From SHLQ01 sp033344795 (lineage in GTDB: Bacteria > Actinomycetota > Acidimicrobiia > Acidimicrobiales > SHLQ01): DNA of 64,000 nucleotides. Both the position numbers and the translations under genes were made by a program. The stretch's first letter is position 1, and the number at the start of each line of letters is the position of its first letter. The notes under the pieces were generated by a model. It was given only the letters and a program-made list of their open reading frames with translations. It was not told the origin of the DNA and made no database searches. The stretch is taken from the NCBI GenBank assembly GCA_033344795.1, contig JAWPMS010000001.1, positions 4,650,001-4,714,000 of the forward strand, written 5' to 3'. Of the stretch, positions 29,644 to 39,486 are shown piece by piece.

Positions 29644-30879
29644 TCAGTTCTTCGGCAGCTCGCTGAACGGAGTGTCCTTCCCAGGACCGGGCTCTCTCGG
29701 CAGACCGAGGCCGCGTTCGCCGATGATGTTGCGTTGCACCTGATCGGTCCCGCCGTAGATGGCTGGACCCGGCGAGAACAGAATCAGTTCTTGCACCATC
29801 GCGTCGAGACCTGCCTCGGAGGACAACGTTGCGTCCATTCCGAGCACTGCGGCTCCAAGCTCACGCGCTGACCTGAACAGCTCACTCATCATGAGTTTGG
29901 AAATATTTGGGGAAGCCGAGCTGGCCCCCTTTGTCCGACCTCGCATGGCGGTGAGGCGGTTGACTTCGGCGAGTTGATAGAAACGGACGAATTGCTGGCG
30001 TAACACCGGATCGGCCATGCGGCCGTCTTTGGTCGCCTTCTCGACGAGGCGCCGCCAGAGCGCAAGATTCGGCTGCGGTATGCCGTCCTCGCCCGAGCGC
30101 CCGCGAGAGATGATGTCGCCCACTCGCTTCTCGAGGTTGTTGGCGATCGACCCTGGGGCGCAGCTGCGAAGTGGTACCGGGTTGGCGCCCAGGCTCATTC
30201 GTTCGAACGTCAGGGTGTCGTTCGCGACTCGCCATCCGTTCCCGTCATCGCCGATCAGGTCAGCGGCGGCGACTCGAGCATCGTCGATGAACACCTCGTT
30301 GAAGATGGCCCTCCCCGTCATCTCCGTCAGTGGGCGCACATCGACACCCACCTGGTGCATGTCGAAGGCGAACCAAGCGATGCCACGGTGTTTTGGCTGC
30401 GAGGGGTCGGTGCGGGCAATGAGCATGCCTTTGTCGGCAATCTTGCCGCCCGACGTCCAGACCTTCTGTCCGTTCACCACATACTCTTCGCCATCTCGAA
30501 TCGCAGATGTCTGAATGCTTGCGAGGTCAGACCCGGCGTTCGGTTCGCTGAAGAGCTGACACCACGCATCGACACCATTGACGATTGGCAGCACAAGCCG
30601 CTCGATCTGTTCGGGTGTTCCATTGGCAACGATCGTTGGCGCCGCGAGCATCATCCCGAGACCCGTGGGCGGGCCCATCGCTCCCGCATCCGCAAGCGCA
30701 TTGCGGACCGCGACATTTCCGTCGCGTTTGTATCCACGGCCACCGGCACCTTCCGGCAGCGTTGGATGGCTGTAACCAGCGTCTGCAAGGCGCTGCCACC
30801 ACTCCCCTACGGAAAGTTCTTCATCCCAGTTCGCAGCAACCCACGCGTCTGCCTCAGCTCTGATGTCGGTGACTGACAC
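29644..30879 (-). CDS. acyl-CoA dehydrogenase
   Basis: A 411-residue acyl-CoA dehydrogenase of the same subgroup as the one at 653. 'LFSEPNAGSDLASIQTSA', 'NGQKVWTSGG' and the C-terminal 'YGGTDQVQRNIIGERGLGLPREPG' are present. I take the GTG at 30877-30879 as start. It lies eight bases past the TAG of the RNase E/G gene, with a GGAA ribosome-binding site spanning that stop. The longer ORF start at 30936 falls inside RNase E/G. This makes it the distal gene of a leftward unit with the RNase, although the functions seem unrelated. Confidence 0.92.
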   Translation of the reverse strand: MSVTDIRAEADAWVAANWDEELSVGEWWQRLADAGYSHPTLPEGAGGRGYKRDGNVAVRNALADAGAMGPPTGLGMMLAAPTIVANGTPEQIERLVLPIVNGVDAWCQLFSEPNAGSDLASIQTSAIRDGEEYVVNGQKVWTSGGKIADKGMLIARTDPSQPKHRGIAWFAFDMHQVGVDVRPLTEMTGRAIFNEVFIDDARVAAADLIGDDGNGWRVANDTLTFERMSLGANPVPLRSCAPGSIANNLEKRVGDIISRGRSGEDGIPQPNLALWRRLVEKATKDGRMADPVLRQQFVRFYQLAEVNRLTAMRGRTKGASSASPNISKLMMSELFRSARELGAAVLGMDATLSSEAGLDAMVQELILFSPGPAIYGGTDQVQRNIIGERGLGLPREPGPGKDTPFSELPKN

Positions 30880-30887
30880 GTCGGTAC

Positions 30888-32684
30888 CTAGATTTCCAGG
30901 AGGTCCTTTTCGAGCACATGACCTGGCCCCTCGCACGTCTCACAAAGCGAGGACAGGGACTCCACGAGGCCTTCGCCAATACGCTTGCGCGTCATCTCGA
31001 CCAGACCAAGCTCGGAGATCTCGAATACCTGCGTCCGTGTCTTGTCTTGAGCGAGTGCCTCGCGGAACACACGGACCACCTCGTCGCGATTCTTCTTGAT
31101 CTCCATATCGACGAAGTCGATGACGATGATGCCACCGATGTCGCGGAGACGCAGTTGACGCGCCACTTCGCGGGCCGCTTCGAGGTTGTTGCGATAGACG
31201 GTCTCTTCGAGACTCGACTTGCCGACGTTCTTGCCGGTGTTTACATCGATCACGGTCAACGCTTCCGTCGATTCGATGATCAGCGAGCCGCCGGAAGGCA
31301 GCCAAACCTTCGGGTCGACCGCCTTCCGAAGCTGGTCGCTCACGTGGTGTCGTTCAAAGAGCGAGAGCGGCTCAGCATCGCGATCGTAGTACTCGACGCG
31401 GTCAGCCAAGGCCGGCGTGATCGATTCGACGTAGCTCTTCACGTCCTCGTAGAGCGCACGATCGTCGATGACGATTCCGCGGTAGTCCTTGTTGAACTCT
31501 TCTCGGATGACGCGGACTGCCATCTCCGGCTCTCGGTAGAGCAGGGTTGGTGTCTGGCTCTTGTTGGCCAACTTTTCGATCGCATCCCACTGGTCGGCGA
31601 GACGGCTCACGTCGTTGACGATCTCGTCCTCGGTCACGTTCTCGGCAGCAGTGCGCACGATGATTCCGGCGCCCTTGGGCTTGACGCGATCGAGGATCTT
31701 GCGAAGACGTTTCCGTTCACGTTCAGGGAGGCGCTTCGAAATCCCATAGGTATCGCTGTTGGGAACCAAGACCACAAACCGACCAGGCAACGAGACTTCT
31801 TGTGTGAGCCGCGCCCCCTTGTGGGCAATCGGGTTCTTCGTCACCTGGCACAAGATGTTCGACTTGGGCTTCAGCAGCTGTTCGATCTTCGTACTTCGGT
31901 TGTCACTGCCCTTGGCCTGGACGTCACCCCGATAGAGCACGGCGTTCTTCGGCGTCGCAATGTCGACGAAGGCAGCCTCCATCCCGGGTAGAACGTTTTG
32001 GACCTTGCCGAGATAGATGTTTCCGTGGATCTGCGCCACATCATCTGCAGGTCGAGACACGTAGTGCTCGATGAGGTTGCGGCCCTCGAGAACAGCGATC
32101 TGTGTGGCCTGGTCTCGCACCGAGACGCACATGAGATATCGGCCTGCTGGTTTACCCTTGCGTTCGCGACCCTTTCGCAGAGCCAGCGTCTCTTCGTCGA
32201 GTTCGACAGCGTCACCCGTCAGCGCGGTGACCGGCTCAGGCGAATTTCTGTTGTTTCCGCCGCCACCGTTGTTGCTGCCGGCGCCGCCACCGCTGCCGGC
32301 ACCGCGGCCACGTCCACCACGACGACGTCGACGCTTTTGGCCTCCGCCTTCTTGATTTGTGCCATCACGGCTGTCATCGCTCTTTTGGTTCGACGACTGA
32401 CCTTGGGCCTTGTCGTCGGCGTTCCCACGACCTCCGCCGGATCCACGACGGCGACGTCCGCCATTGTTCGATCCCGCTTGACGCTCGGTGGCAGTCACGG
32501 GAGCAGGACGGCTATCGCCGATCTTGGGTTTCGAAGTCTCTTGCTGATTGTTCGGTGCCGGCGCTGAGGCACCGGAACCACTGGTCGTTGCTGCAGGACT
32601 ACTCGCCTGCGGGGAGGATTGCGAACGATCAGGAGCGGCTTGGCCGCTCCCCTGGCGATCGTGCGCCGTTTGCTCGTCGGACAT
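30888..32684 (-). CDS. rng: ribonuclease E/G
   Basis: A 598-residue endoribonuclease acting in mRNA turnover and rRNA/tRNA maturation. The first 180 residues are a disordered, Gly/Arg/Asn-rich region with basic patches. Then come an S1-like domain ('GNIYLGKVQNVLPGMEAAFVDI'), the catalytic domain with the metal aspartates in 'LTVIDVNTGKN' and 'IIVIDFVDME', and the zinc-link 'CETCEGPG' close to the end. The ATG at 32682-32684 has a GAAGGGAA ribosome-binding site and was chosen over the upstream start. The long disordered N-terminus is common in actinobacterial RNase E. Confidence 0.95.
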   Translation of the reverse strand: MSDEQTAHDRQGSGQAAPDRSQSSPQASSPAATTSGSGASAPAPNNQQETSKPKIGDSRPAPVTATERQAGSNNGGRRRRGSGGGRGNADDKAQGQSSNQKSDDSRDGTNQEGGGQKRRRRRGGRGRGAGSGGGAGSNNGGGGNNRNSPEPVTALTGDAVELDEETLALRKGRERKGKPAGRYLMCVSVRDQATQIAVLEGRNLIEHYVSRPADDVAQIHGNIYLGKVQNVLPGMEAAFVDIATPKNAVLYRGDVQAKGSDNRSTKIEQLLKPKSNILCQVTKNPIAHKGARLTQEVSLPGRFVVLVPNSDTYGISKRLPERERKRLRKILDRVKPKGAGIIVRTAAENVTEDEIVNDVSRLADQWDAIEKLANKSQTPTLLYREPEMAVRVIREEFNKDYRGIVIDDRALYEDVKSYVESITPALADRVEYYDRDAEPLSLFERHHVSDQLRKAVDPKVWLPSGGSLIIESTEALTVIDVNTGKNVGKSSLEETVYRNNLEAAREVARQLRLRDIGGIIVIDFVDMEIKKNRDEVVRVFREALAQDKTRTQVFEISELGLVEMTRKRIGEGLVESLSSLCETCEGPGHVLEKDLLEI

Positions 32685-32949
32685 TGGTTTCCCTTCGTAT
32701 GACGCACGCCGTTCTGGGTGCGCTGCACGATCCACGACGGCCCCGAAGGGCTCGAGTCGTGCGTGCAAAATCTTTCGGTGCGTCCGTCGTAACAGTGTCA
32801 GCGCCGCTTTCGGCGATCTTGAGACATGTCACGGATACGGGATTCATTTACACCTTCACTCGGGGCGAATCTGCCCTCGGGTCTTGTGCATGATATCGGC
32901 TGCGAGCAGGCGATCTACAGATGCTGCCGGCTGCAGCGCCTCAGCACCG

Positions 32950-34098
32950 TCAGCGAAGACGATGTGCGTGGACGTTTTCGACCAGTCCCAACGCCAACAA
33001 ACTCGTGATCATCGACGAGCCGCCAGCGCTGATGAGCGGCAACGGAATCCCCGTCACCGGCATCATCCCCATGTTCATGCCAACGCTTTGGAACGCCTGG
33101 AACAGAAACATCGAGAACACGCCCACACAAATGAGCCGGCCGTATTCATCCTCGGCGAGATGCGCCACCCTCCAGATCCGAAGAAGCAACAACCCGAACA
33201 GTGTCAGCAGCACAGCACCACCGACGAAACCAAACTCTTCGCCCAGCACGCTGAAGATGAAGTCCGTCTCTTTCTCCGGAACGAGTGAGTTGTTGTTTTG
33301 TGTTCCCTTGAACAGACCCTTTCCGGTCAGTCCCCCGTTGCCGATTGCGATCTCGGACTGGTTGACGTTGTATCGGGCCACATTCTCGGGATCGACAAAC
33401 GCGGTGAAACGGTTCAGCTGCGTTTCGCGAAGGAAGCCTTGTTGGATCATCAACGCGATCCCGAGAGCGACCACGGACAACACGGCGACGACGTGTCGCA
33501 TCGCCACGCCCGCAACCACGATGATGCCGGCCACAATGGCCGCGTAGACCATCACCGTTCCGAAGTCCGGCTGGACCAATACCAGCGCTGCGAAGACGCC
33601 CGCGAGCCCGAGTCCAGCCATGACGTTCAACAACTGCAAACCATCCCGAGACTGCGCGGAGCTGAACCAGGATGCCAGCGCCACGATCAGCGTGAGCTTG
33701 GCAAACTCGGAGGGCTGCAACGTGATGAAACCAAGCGAGTACCACGACGTGGCGCCATTGAAGTTCTCACCCAGCACGAACAGCCCGACGAGCAGCAGCA
33801 CGGTGCCGACGTAGATGAACGGCACCGCGAGCCGTGTCTTGCGGTAGTCGATCGTCGCGATCACCGCTGCAAGAAATGCGCCAGCGCCAACGAACACGAG
33901 CTGCTTCTCGAGGACAGAGCGATCGACCAGACCGGTCTCGGGGTCAGGCAGGCCGCGCGTGGCGCTGTAGACCACGAGCGAACCCATACACACAAGCCCA
34001 ATCGCAAGGAGGACGATCGAGACGTCGACCCGAATCCACAAGGGTCCTTGTGTCTCTCGTTCGTTGAACCCGGCACTCCCGCGCCGTAGGGCCGTCAC
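32950..34098 (-). CDS. rodA: rod shape-determining protein RodA (SEDS glycosyltransferase)
   Basis: A 382-residue polytopic membrane protein with about ten segments. It polymerises lipid II into glycan strands during elongation, together with a class B PBP. 'LLLVGLFVLGENFNGATSWYSLG' followed by 'LQPSEFAKL' is the SEDS signature, and the C-terminal part has 'GMMPVTGIPLPLISAGGSSM'. The start is a GTG that overlaps the PBP2 stop codon (GTGA), so the pair is translationally coupled. It is the last gene of the mreB-rodA operon. The 265 bp between it and RNase E/G show no recognisable feature. Confidence 0.96.
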   Translation of the reverse strand: MTALRRGSAGFNERETQGPLWIRVDVSIVLLAIGLVCMGSLVVYSATRGLPDPETGLVDRSVLEKQLVFVGAGAFLAAVIATIDYRKTRLAVPFIYVGTVLLLVGLFVLGENFNGATSWYSLGFITLQPSEFAKLTLIVALASWFSSAQSRDGLQLLNVMAGLGLAGVFAALVLVQPDFGTVMVYAAIVAGIIVVAGVAMRHVVAVLSVVALGIALMIQQGFLRETQLNRFTAFVDPENVARYNVNQSEIAIGNGGLTGKGLFKGTQNNNSLVPEKETDFIFSVLGEEFGFVGGAVLLTLFGLLLLRIWRVAHLAEDEYGRLICVGVFSMFLFQAFQSVGMNMGMMPVTGIPLPLISAGGSSMITSLLALGLVENVHAHRLR

Positions 34099-36338
34099 TG
34101 TTCGGCCTCGGTCGCCGCGGCCACATCGACGAGGGGCTCAATCGGTGCATCGGCGTCGTAGATCTCGTCGACCTCGTCCTGGGGAAGCGCTCGAGGGACC
34201 TGGTCGGTCGAAATAGCGTCGAACAGTCGAGCCACCATTGGCGCCGCGTGTTTCGAACCGAAGCCCGACTCCTCGAGAATGACAGCGATCGTGTACTCGG
34301 GTTCGTTGACCGATCCAGGCCACGCCTCGGAACCGCTGGGGCCGAATCCCGCGAACATCGAATTGTCAGCTCGTCCGGTGACTTCTGCCGTCCCGGTCTT
34401 GCCGGCGACGGGCCAGTTGATCAGATCGAAGGCGATTCCGCCTTCTTCAGGTTTGTTGAACGCGTCGAAGCCGGTGCCGCTTGGCTGTGTGAGATCTCGC
34501 TTCTCCTGCATGGTCACACCAAGCAAACCATCGATGATTTCTTGGGTGACAGGTTGGGGAAGGTCAAGCTCGCGGAGAACGCGAGGGCCGAACTCGATCG
34601 GTTCCGCGTCATCGGTCGGCGGGACCACCTTGGTCACTATGTTCGGTGAATAGACCGTGCCACCGTTCGCCAACGTCGAGTACGCGTTGGCGAGCTGCAG
34701 CGGCGTGACTGCCACGCTGCCCTGACCGATGGCGATGTCGGTGTTGTCGCCGGGACCCCACTGCCCGCGTGGAAAGGCCTCAGGGTTGGCATCGTGCCGA
34801 GCCGCGAAGTCCTCAGCGGTGAGCATGATTCCACCGCGCTCGCCAGGCAGCTGAATACCGGTCTCGGCGCCGAAACCGAACTGCTGCGCGGTCTCTTGGA
34901 TGCCGTTCGGGTTGATTTCTGAGTCCGGTGCGATCCAGAAAGCTTCGCCGATCTTGTAGTAGTACGTGTCCGACGAGAACGTGATCGCATGGCGAAGATC
35001 GACGCCTTCCATGGATGCGTCGCCAGCGTTTCGCTTACGACAACCGCTCGCGAGCGCTCCGGCGACATCGCCGGTGTAGTCGTTGTTGCACGAGACAAGA
35101 TCCCAAAATCCGGGGTCCGAAGTAGGAACGTTCCACTCCTCGACGTGTTGCCATCCAAAGACGTTGTAGACCTCGGCGGCGATCGAGGTGAACGGCTTGA
35201 AGGTCGAGGCAGCCGGGTAGATCTCCGACACCGCCCGATTCAACAGAGGTTGATGTTCGAGCGGATCGCTCAGCTTGTCGAATTGTTCCTGGCTTATCCC
35301 GTCGATGAAGTCGCCCGGGTCATACGTGGGATACGACGCCATCGCGAGCACCGAGCCGTCACGCGGATCCATGATGACGGCAGCGCCGGCGGGCGCTCGG
35401 AACGGCTCCTCGTCCTGAAGCACCTCCACTTGGCGGGCGAGGTCGAGCGCGCGCTTCAGCTCGAATTCAAGCTTGACCTGCAGATCGATGTCGAGAGTGA
35501 GGTGTACATCGGATCCCTGGACGGGCTCGGTGGTTGCATCTTCGTTGACCTCGACGAGGTTGCCCACGTTGTCCACCAGGATCTCACGCGATCCAGGAAC
35601 TCCTCGAAGGTCGTCCTCGAAGAACGCTTCGATACCAACCTTTCCAATTTCGTCGTTGCGTCGATATTGCTTACCCGCTGGATCCTCGATCCGAGGCGCC
35701 TCGGGATCATCTGCATCGGGGTCATCGATCAGGTAGAGATCGGCCTTCTCGGCCAATTCCCCACCGGTGATCGACCCGACGTATCCCAAAATGTGCGCTG
35801 CGGCCTCGCCGAATGGGTAGCTGCGGACGACATCCTGCTCGACTTGGACTCCTGGGAATCGATCTGGCCGTTCCCCGATGAAGATGAGCAGCTCCTCGTC
35901 GACATCTCTCGCGATCGGAATGTCGTCGAACGCGGTGAATGATTGGTCCGCGAAGGCACGCTCCAGATCGGCGACCTTCGTCAGCTGACCTGACTGCGAG
36001 AGCTCGCGGGCCAAGTCGGCAAACATTTCGGTGCGGAACTCGGTTCTCGCATCCCGGGAGTCGAAACCAAGCCGGATGAGGGCCTTCACATGTTCGTCCT
36101 GGTTGATCGTGACAACGGTCGACAAACGGTTCTCGACCAGGACCCGCCCGTTGCGATCAAGGATCTGCCCACGGGGAGCCTGCGTTCGGATCGTCCTCGT
36201 GATGTTGCTCACCGCCGACACTTCGAGCTGCTCGGACTCCAGAGCTTGGAGGTACCAGAGCCGTCCAAAGAGTGCGAGAAAAAGCGATACCGCGATGACG
36301 CCGAGGACGCGCATACGAAGTCGACTCGTGTCCTCCAT
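34095..36338 (-). CDS. mrdA: penicillin-binding protein 2, transpeptidase
   Basis: A 747-residue class B penicillin-binding protein, the peptidoglycan cross-linking partner of RodA. It has a single N-terminal membrane anchor, a PBP dimerisation domain and a transpeptidase domain. The nucleophile Ser378 sits in 'AASTFKPF' (SxxK), the second motif in 'SSDTYYYK' (SxD instead of SxN), and the third is 'AGKTGTAEV' (KTG). Compared with the roughly 630 residues of E. coli PBP2 it has acidic insertions near residues 190-260 and an acidic C-terminal tail. It lies between mreD and rodA, all leftward. Confidence 0.96.
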   Translation of the reverse strand: MEDTSRLRMRVLGVIAVSLFLALFGRLWYLQALESEQLEVSAVSNITRTIRTQAPRGQILDRNGRVLVENRLSTVVTINQDEHVKALIRLGFDSRDARTEFRTEMFADLARELSQSGQLTKVADLERAFADQSFTAFDDIPIARDVDEELLIFIGERPDRFPGVQVEQDVVRSYPFGEAAAHILGYVGSITGGELAEKADLYLIDDPDADDPEAPRIEDPAGKQYRRNDEIGKVGIEAFFEDDLRGVPGSREILVDNVGNLVEVNEDATTEPVQGSDVHLTLDIDLQVKLEFELKRALDLARQVEVLQDEEPFRAPAGAAVIMDPRDGSVLAMASYPTYDPGDFIDGISQEQFDKLSDPLEHQPLLNRAVSEIYPAASTFKPFTSIAAEVYNVFGWQHVEEWNVPTSDPGFWDLVSCNNDYTGDVAGALASGCRKRNAGDASMEGVDLRHAITFSSDTYYYKIGEAFWIAPDSEINPNGIQETAQQFGFGAETGIQLPGERGGIMLTAEDFAARHDANPEAFPRGQWGPGDNTDIAIGQGSVAVTPLQLANAYSTLANGGTVYSPNIVTKVVPPTDDAEPIEFGPRVLRELDLPQPVTQEIIDGLLGVTMQEKRDLTQPSGTGFDAFNKPEEGGIAFDLINWPVAGKTGTAEVTGRADNSMFAGFGPSGSEAWPGSVNEPEYTIAVILEESGFGSKHAAPMVARLFDAISTDQVPRALPQDEVDEIYDADAPIEPLVDVAAATEAEQ

Positions 36339-36366
36339 CAGCGCGCTCCCACAACAGACATCGCCA

Positions 36367-36888
36367 TCAGTTCACCACGCCACGAGCCGGTTCGGATCGC
36401 GGGGAGGCACCATCCGTGGCGAGCACCCACTGATAGAGCCGTTGTACCGGGAACACGAGCACGACGGAATACACCGATACCGCAAAGGCGACCCAGATGA
36501 GACGCCATTCGACGAACTGTTCGGAGCCCAAGATGCCGAGACCAAACCCGTAAACGATCGTCGCCATGAACGACGTCAGCCCAGACAAGATTGGAACGAC
36601 ACGTGGATCTTGTGAATCGAACGATCGGGAGAACAGACCGGTCGCGTAGCCCATTACCCCGTATACACCTGCCGAAAGACCGAACGGTCCAGGAATCACG
36701 AGATCAAGCAGGAGACCGGCCGCAAACCCATGGCGTGCACCGAAGTCGCCGCCTCCGATGATCCCGCCGACGAGGGCCGCGACAAGCAACACATCGGGGG
36801 CAACACCAAAGGGTCGAAGGTGTGCAAATATCGACACCTGCACGGCCAGCAGGCAAAACAGTGCGAGGCCAGCCTTGACCCGCATCAT
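36367..36888 (-). CDS. mreD: rod shape-determining protein MreD
   Basis: A 173-residue integral membrane protein with about five segments and the usual MreD length. It works with MreB and MreC in the cell-elongation complex. Sequence conservation of MreD is low; the call rests on the membrane pattern ('LVIPGPFGLSAGVYGVMGYATG') and on the exact position between mreC and PBP2. Its start codon overlaps the mreC stop, indicating translational coupling. The first two codons are both ATG and either may be used. Confidence 0.9.
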   Translation of the reverse strand: MMRVKAGLALFCLLAVQVSIFAHLRPFGVAPDVLLVAALVGGIIGGGDFGARHGFAAGLLLDLVIPGPFGLSAGVYGVMGYATGLFSRSFDSQDPRVVPILSGLTSFMATIVYGFGLGILGSEQFVEWRLIWVAFAVSVYSVVLVFPVQRLYQWVLATDGASPRSEPARGVVN

Positions 36889-37748
36889 CGGGCGATACCT
36901 TCTGAATCGTCCTCGATCTCGGCACCGGGCTCGACGAGAACAACTTCGACGAAGCGCAGGTCGACGGGATTGGCTGCGATCTCCACGGTCAGACGACGGT
37001 TCGATGCGTCTTCGGTCACGGTGGATTGGATGACGTTGCCGATCACGAGGTTCGGCGGGAACAAACTCCGCTCTGACGCCGTCGTGGTCACCGGATCACC
37101 AACAGCGATCTGGGCTCGAATACCGATGCCTTGCTCGATGAGCAACTCGTTTGCTGAACCCAGGCCTCGGGCAAGGCCAACTTCGCCCGCTACCTCGACG
37201 CCGATGACGAAGTCGCGGCTCGAGATGAGCCGCACCGTCGCAGACGTCCGGTCGACCTGCTCGACTCGGCCGACAAGACCCGCCTCGGTGACTACAGCCA
37301 TGTCCTTTTGAACACCGTCCCTGCTTCCCACGTCGATTTCGACCACACCTGAGGTGAAGTTGCCGACCTCGCCGGTCTTCACCCGCGCCAAGAGCAACGG
37401 GTACCCCTGTGGAAGTTCAAGGCCATTGAGCCGGAGCAGCGCTTCGTAGTTCGCCCGATCGACCCCCGACCGCACGAGCTCTCCACGCAATCGATCGATC
37501 TCCTCTCGTAGCTCGATGTTCTCCGCTTCGAGCTCATCGAATTCGGTCGCTCCGCGCCACAGGCCGGTCACCGGTGAAGCGATGCGCTCTCCACCTTCTC
37601 GAATTGGTGCGACCACTTCGCGGGCGCCCGTCTGAATGGTCCCGAGCGGGCCGAAGTCTTGGAAATCGAGCGTGATGAGCGTCGCCGACGCCAGGAAGAT
37701 CAGCCCAAGCGTGATCCGTCGACGCCCCGACTGCTGAGGGGCTGCCAT
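36885..37748 (-). CDS. mreC: rod shape-determining protein MreC
   Basis: A 287-residue bitopic protein: a short cytoplasmic N-terminus, one membrane helix ('LGLIFLASATLITLDF'), a coiled coil ('ELEAENIELREEIDRLRGEL') and a periplasmic-facing beta-barrel domain, as in the MreC family. It scaffolds the elongation machinery and activates PBP2. 'GLVGRVEQVDRTSATVRLISSRDF' is a family hallmark. It ends in an acidic tail. It starts ten bases after the MreB stop in the leftward operon. Confidence 0.95.
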   Translation of the reverse strand: MAAPQQSGRRRITLGLIFLASATLITLDFQDFGPLGTIQTGAREVVAPIREGGERIASPVTGLWRGATEFDELEAENIELREEIDRLRGELVRSGVDRANYEALLRLNGLELPQGYPLLLARVKTGEVGNFTSGVVEIDVGSRDGVQKDMAVVTEAGLVGRVEQVDRTSATVRLISSRDFVIGVEVAGEVGLARGLGSANELLIEQGIGIRAQIAVGDPVTTTASERSLFPPNLVIGNVIQSTVTEDASNRRLTVEIAANPVDLRFVEVVLVEPGAEIEDDSEGIAR

Positions 37749-37758
37749 CGACTAGACG

Positions 37759-38814
37759 TCAGATCGAGCTCGAACTGAACAGCACGCCGCGCAAAGACTC
37801 GAATTCCTCGAGGCTCTGACCTGAACCCAAGGCAACCGCCTCGAGCGGTCGGTCACACACGAATACTGGCATTCCGGTCTCATCGCGAAGACGTACGTCG
37901 AGCCCTTGAAGCATCGCGCCACCGCCGGCGAGGCACACACCGCGCTCCATGATGTCGGCCGCCAACTCGGGAGGAGTCTGGTCGAGCGTCATCTTCACTG
38001 CGTCACAGATCGCCGCAACCTGTTCAGCGAGTGCTTCGCGAATGTGGACCGTCGTGACCTCGATGGTCTTCGGAAGACCGGTCACGAGATCTCGGCCACG
38101 AATTTCTGCTTTGAGCTCGCGGTCCATCGGCCACGCAGAACCGAGGGCCTTCTTGATCTCCTCGGCAGTCCGGTATCCGACGGCGATGCTGAATTCCTTC
38201 TTGGTGTACTGCACGATGGCTTCATCGAGCTCGTCGCCGCCCACGCGAACCGACTGGCTGGCGACCACGCCGCCGAGCGAGATCACGGCGACCTCTGTCG
38301 TGCCACCACCGATGTCGACGATCATCGAGCCCATTGGCTGCTGGACCGGTAGACCCGCTCCGATGGCCGCGGCCATCGGTTCTTCGATGATGTAGGCCGG
38401 CTTGCGCGCACCAGCGAACTCGGCCGCTTCTTGGACTGCTCGTTGCTCGACGCCGGTGATGCCCGAAGGGACGCAGATCACCATGCGGGGACGCGCCCAC
38501 TTGCGTGGATGCACTCGCTCGATGAAGTAACGAAGCATCTTCTCGCAGATGTCGAAGTCGGCAATGACGCCGTCCTTGAGCGGACGTACAGCCTGGATGT
38601 GGCTCGGCGTGCGTCCGATCATTCGTTTTGCTTCAGCGCCCACTGCGAGTGGTTCGCCAGTATGGACGTTGACCGCAACGACCGACGGCTCATTGAGGAC
38701 GATGCCCTCACCGCGGACGTATACCAACGTATTTGCCGTACCGAGGTCGACCGCCATGTCGCGGCCCGAGAACGAGCCGAAATTTGCGAACGAACCCATC
38801 ACACCGCTAGCCAT
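37759..38814 (-). CDS. mreB: rod shape-determining protein MreB (bacterial actin)
   Basis: A 351-residue actin homologue forming membrane-bound filaments that orient elongation. 'DMAVDLGTANTLVYVRG' (phosphate 1), 'MIVDIGGGTTEVAVISLGG' (phosphate 2) and 'GVCLAGGGAMLQGLD' (adenosine) are all intact. It heads the operon mreB-mreC-mreD-PBP2-rodA; the upstream gap before ndk should contain the promoter. A rod or filamentous cell form that inserts wall along its length is therefore likely, unlike the polar-growing actinobacteria that lack MreB. Confidence 0.97.
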   Translation of the reverse strand: MASGVMGSFANFGSFSGRDMAVDLGTANTLVYVRGEGIVLNEPSVVAVNVHTGEPLAVGAEAKRMIGRTPSHIQAVRPLKDGVIADFDICEKMLRYFIERVHPRKWARPRMVICVPSGITGVEQRAVQEAAEFAGARKPAYIIEEPMAAAIGAGLPVQQPMGSMIVDIGGGTTEVAVISLGGVVASQSVRVGGDELDEAIVQYTKKEFSIAVGYRTAEEIKKALGSAWPMDRELKAEIRGRDLVTGLPKTIEVTTVHIREALAEQVAAICDAVKMTLDQTPPELAADIMERGVCLAGGGAMLQGLDVRLRDETGMPVFVCDRPLEAVALGSGQSLEEFESLRGVLFSSSSI

Positions 38815-39048
38815 CGACGCTCCAGTAACTCACGGTTCCGGATGATCCGGCCCGTACTCCCGATGATGACTCTACGCAGTTCTGTAACCAACTTGCAAAA
38901 CAGCCAACGCAGACAGCGGTCACACCAACGCACGGTGTGTTAGGCGCTGGAGCGAGGGATGAGCGACCAGACCCCACCTCAGGCGCAGTAGGCGCGAAAT
39001 CGAGGAGCGCAGCGACGGATTTGAGCCCTGGAGGGCGCAGCCCGGGAG

Positions 39049-39456
39049 TTAGAGCCCGGGGAACCAAATGGCGATCTCGCGTGCAGCTGATTCGTTGCTG
39101 TCACTGCCGTGCACGAGGTTCTCGGTCATCTCGGTTCCGAAGTCCCCGCGGATCGTTCCAGGGGGCGAGTCAGCGGGGTTGGTGGCCCCCATCATCGAAC
39201 GAACCATGGCGAACGTGTCATCTGGGCCCTCGAGCACCATGGCCATGACGGGGCTGCGACTCATGAAGGCCTTGAGGTCGGGATAAAACCCCTTCTCGAC
39301 ATGCTCTTCATAGTGCTGGTCAAGGGTTGCGCTGTCCGCAAGACGCAGCTCGGAAGCGACGATCTTGAGGCCCTTGTCCTCGAAACGGGAGATGATCTTG
39401 CCCACGAGGCCTCGTTCGACGGCGTCGGGCTTGCAGATAACGAATGTGCGATTCAT
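39049..39456 (-). CDS. ndk: nucleoside diphosphate kinase
   Basis: A 135-residue enzyme, the typical length, that transfers the gamma-phosphate from ATP to nucleoside diphosphates through a phosphohistidine. The catalytic His116 is in 'NLVHGSDS', and the N-terminal 'TFVICKPDAVERGLVGKIISRFE' is diagnostic. The ATG at 39454-39456 is taken as start; the longer frame to 39900 is antisense to the next gene. The gap of about 230 bp to mreB contains GC-rich short repeats ('GCCCGGG' twice near 39040-39060) but no clear terminator. Confidence 0.97.
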   Translation of the reverse strand: MNRTFVICKPDAVERGLVGKIISRFEDKGLKIVASELRLADSATLDQHYEEHVEKGFYPDLKAFMSRSPVMAMVLEGPDDTFAMVRSMMGATNPADSPPGTIRGDFGTEMTENLVHGSDSNESAAREIAIWFPGL

Positions 39457-39486
39457 GGGCGTGAGGCTAGCGCCTAGGCTGCGGAG

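Noticed and set aside
39036..39062. Repeated GCCCGGG near the ndk stop as a terminator
   Set aside because: Each copy is self-complementary, there is no T-run, and the spacing gives no convincing single hairpin.
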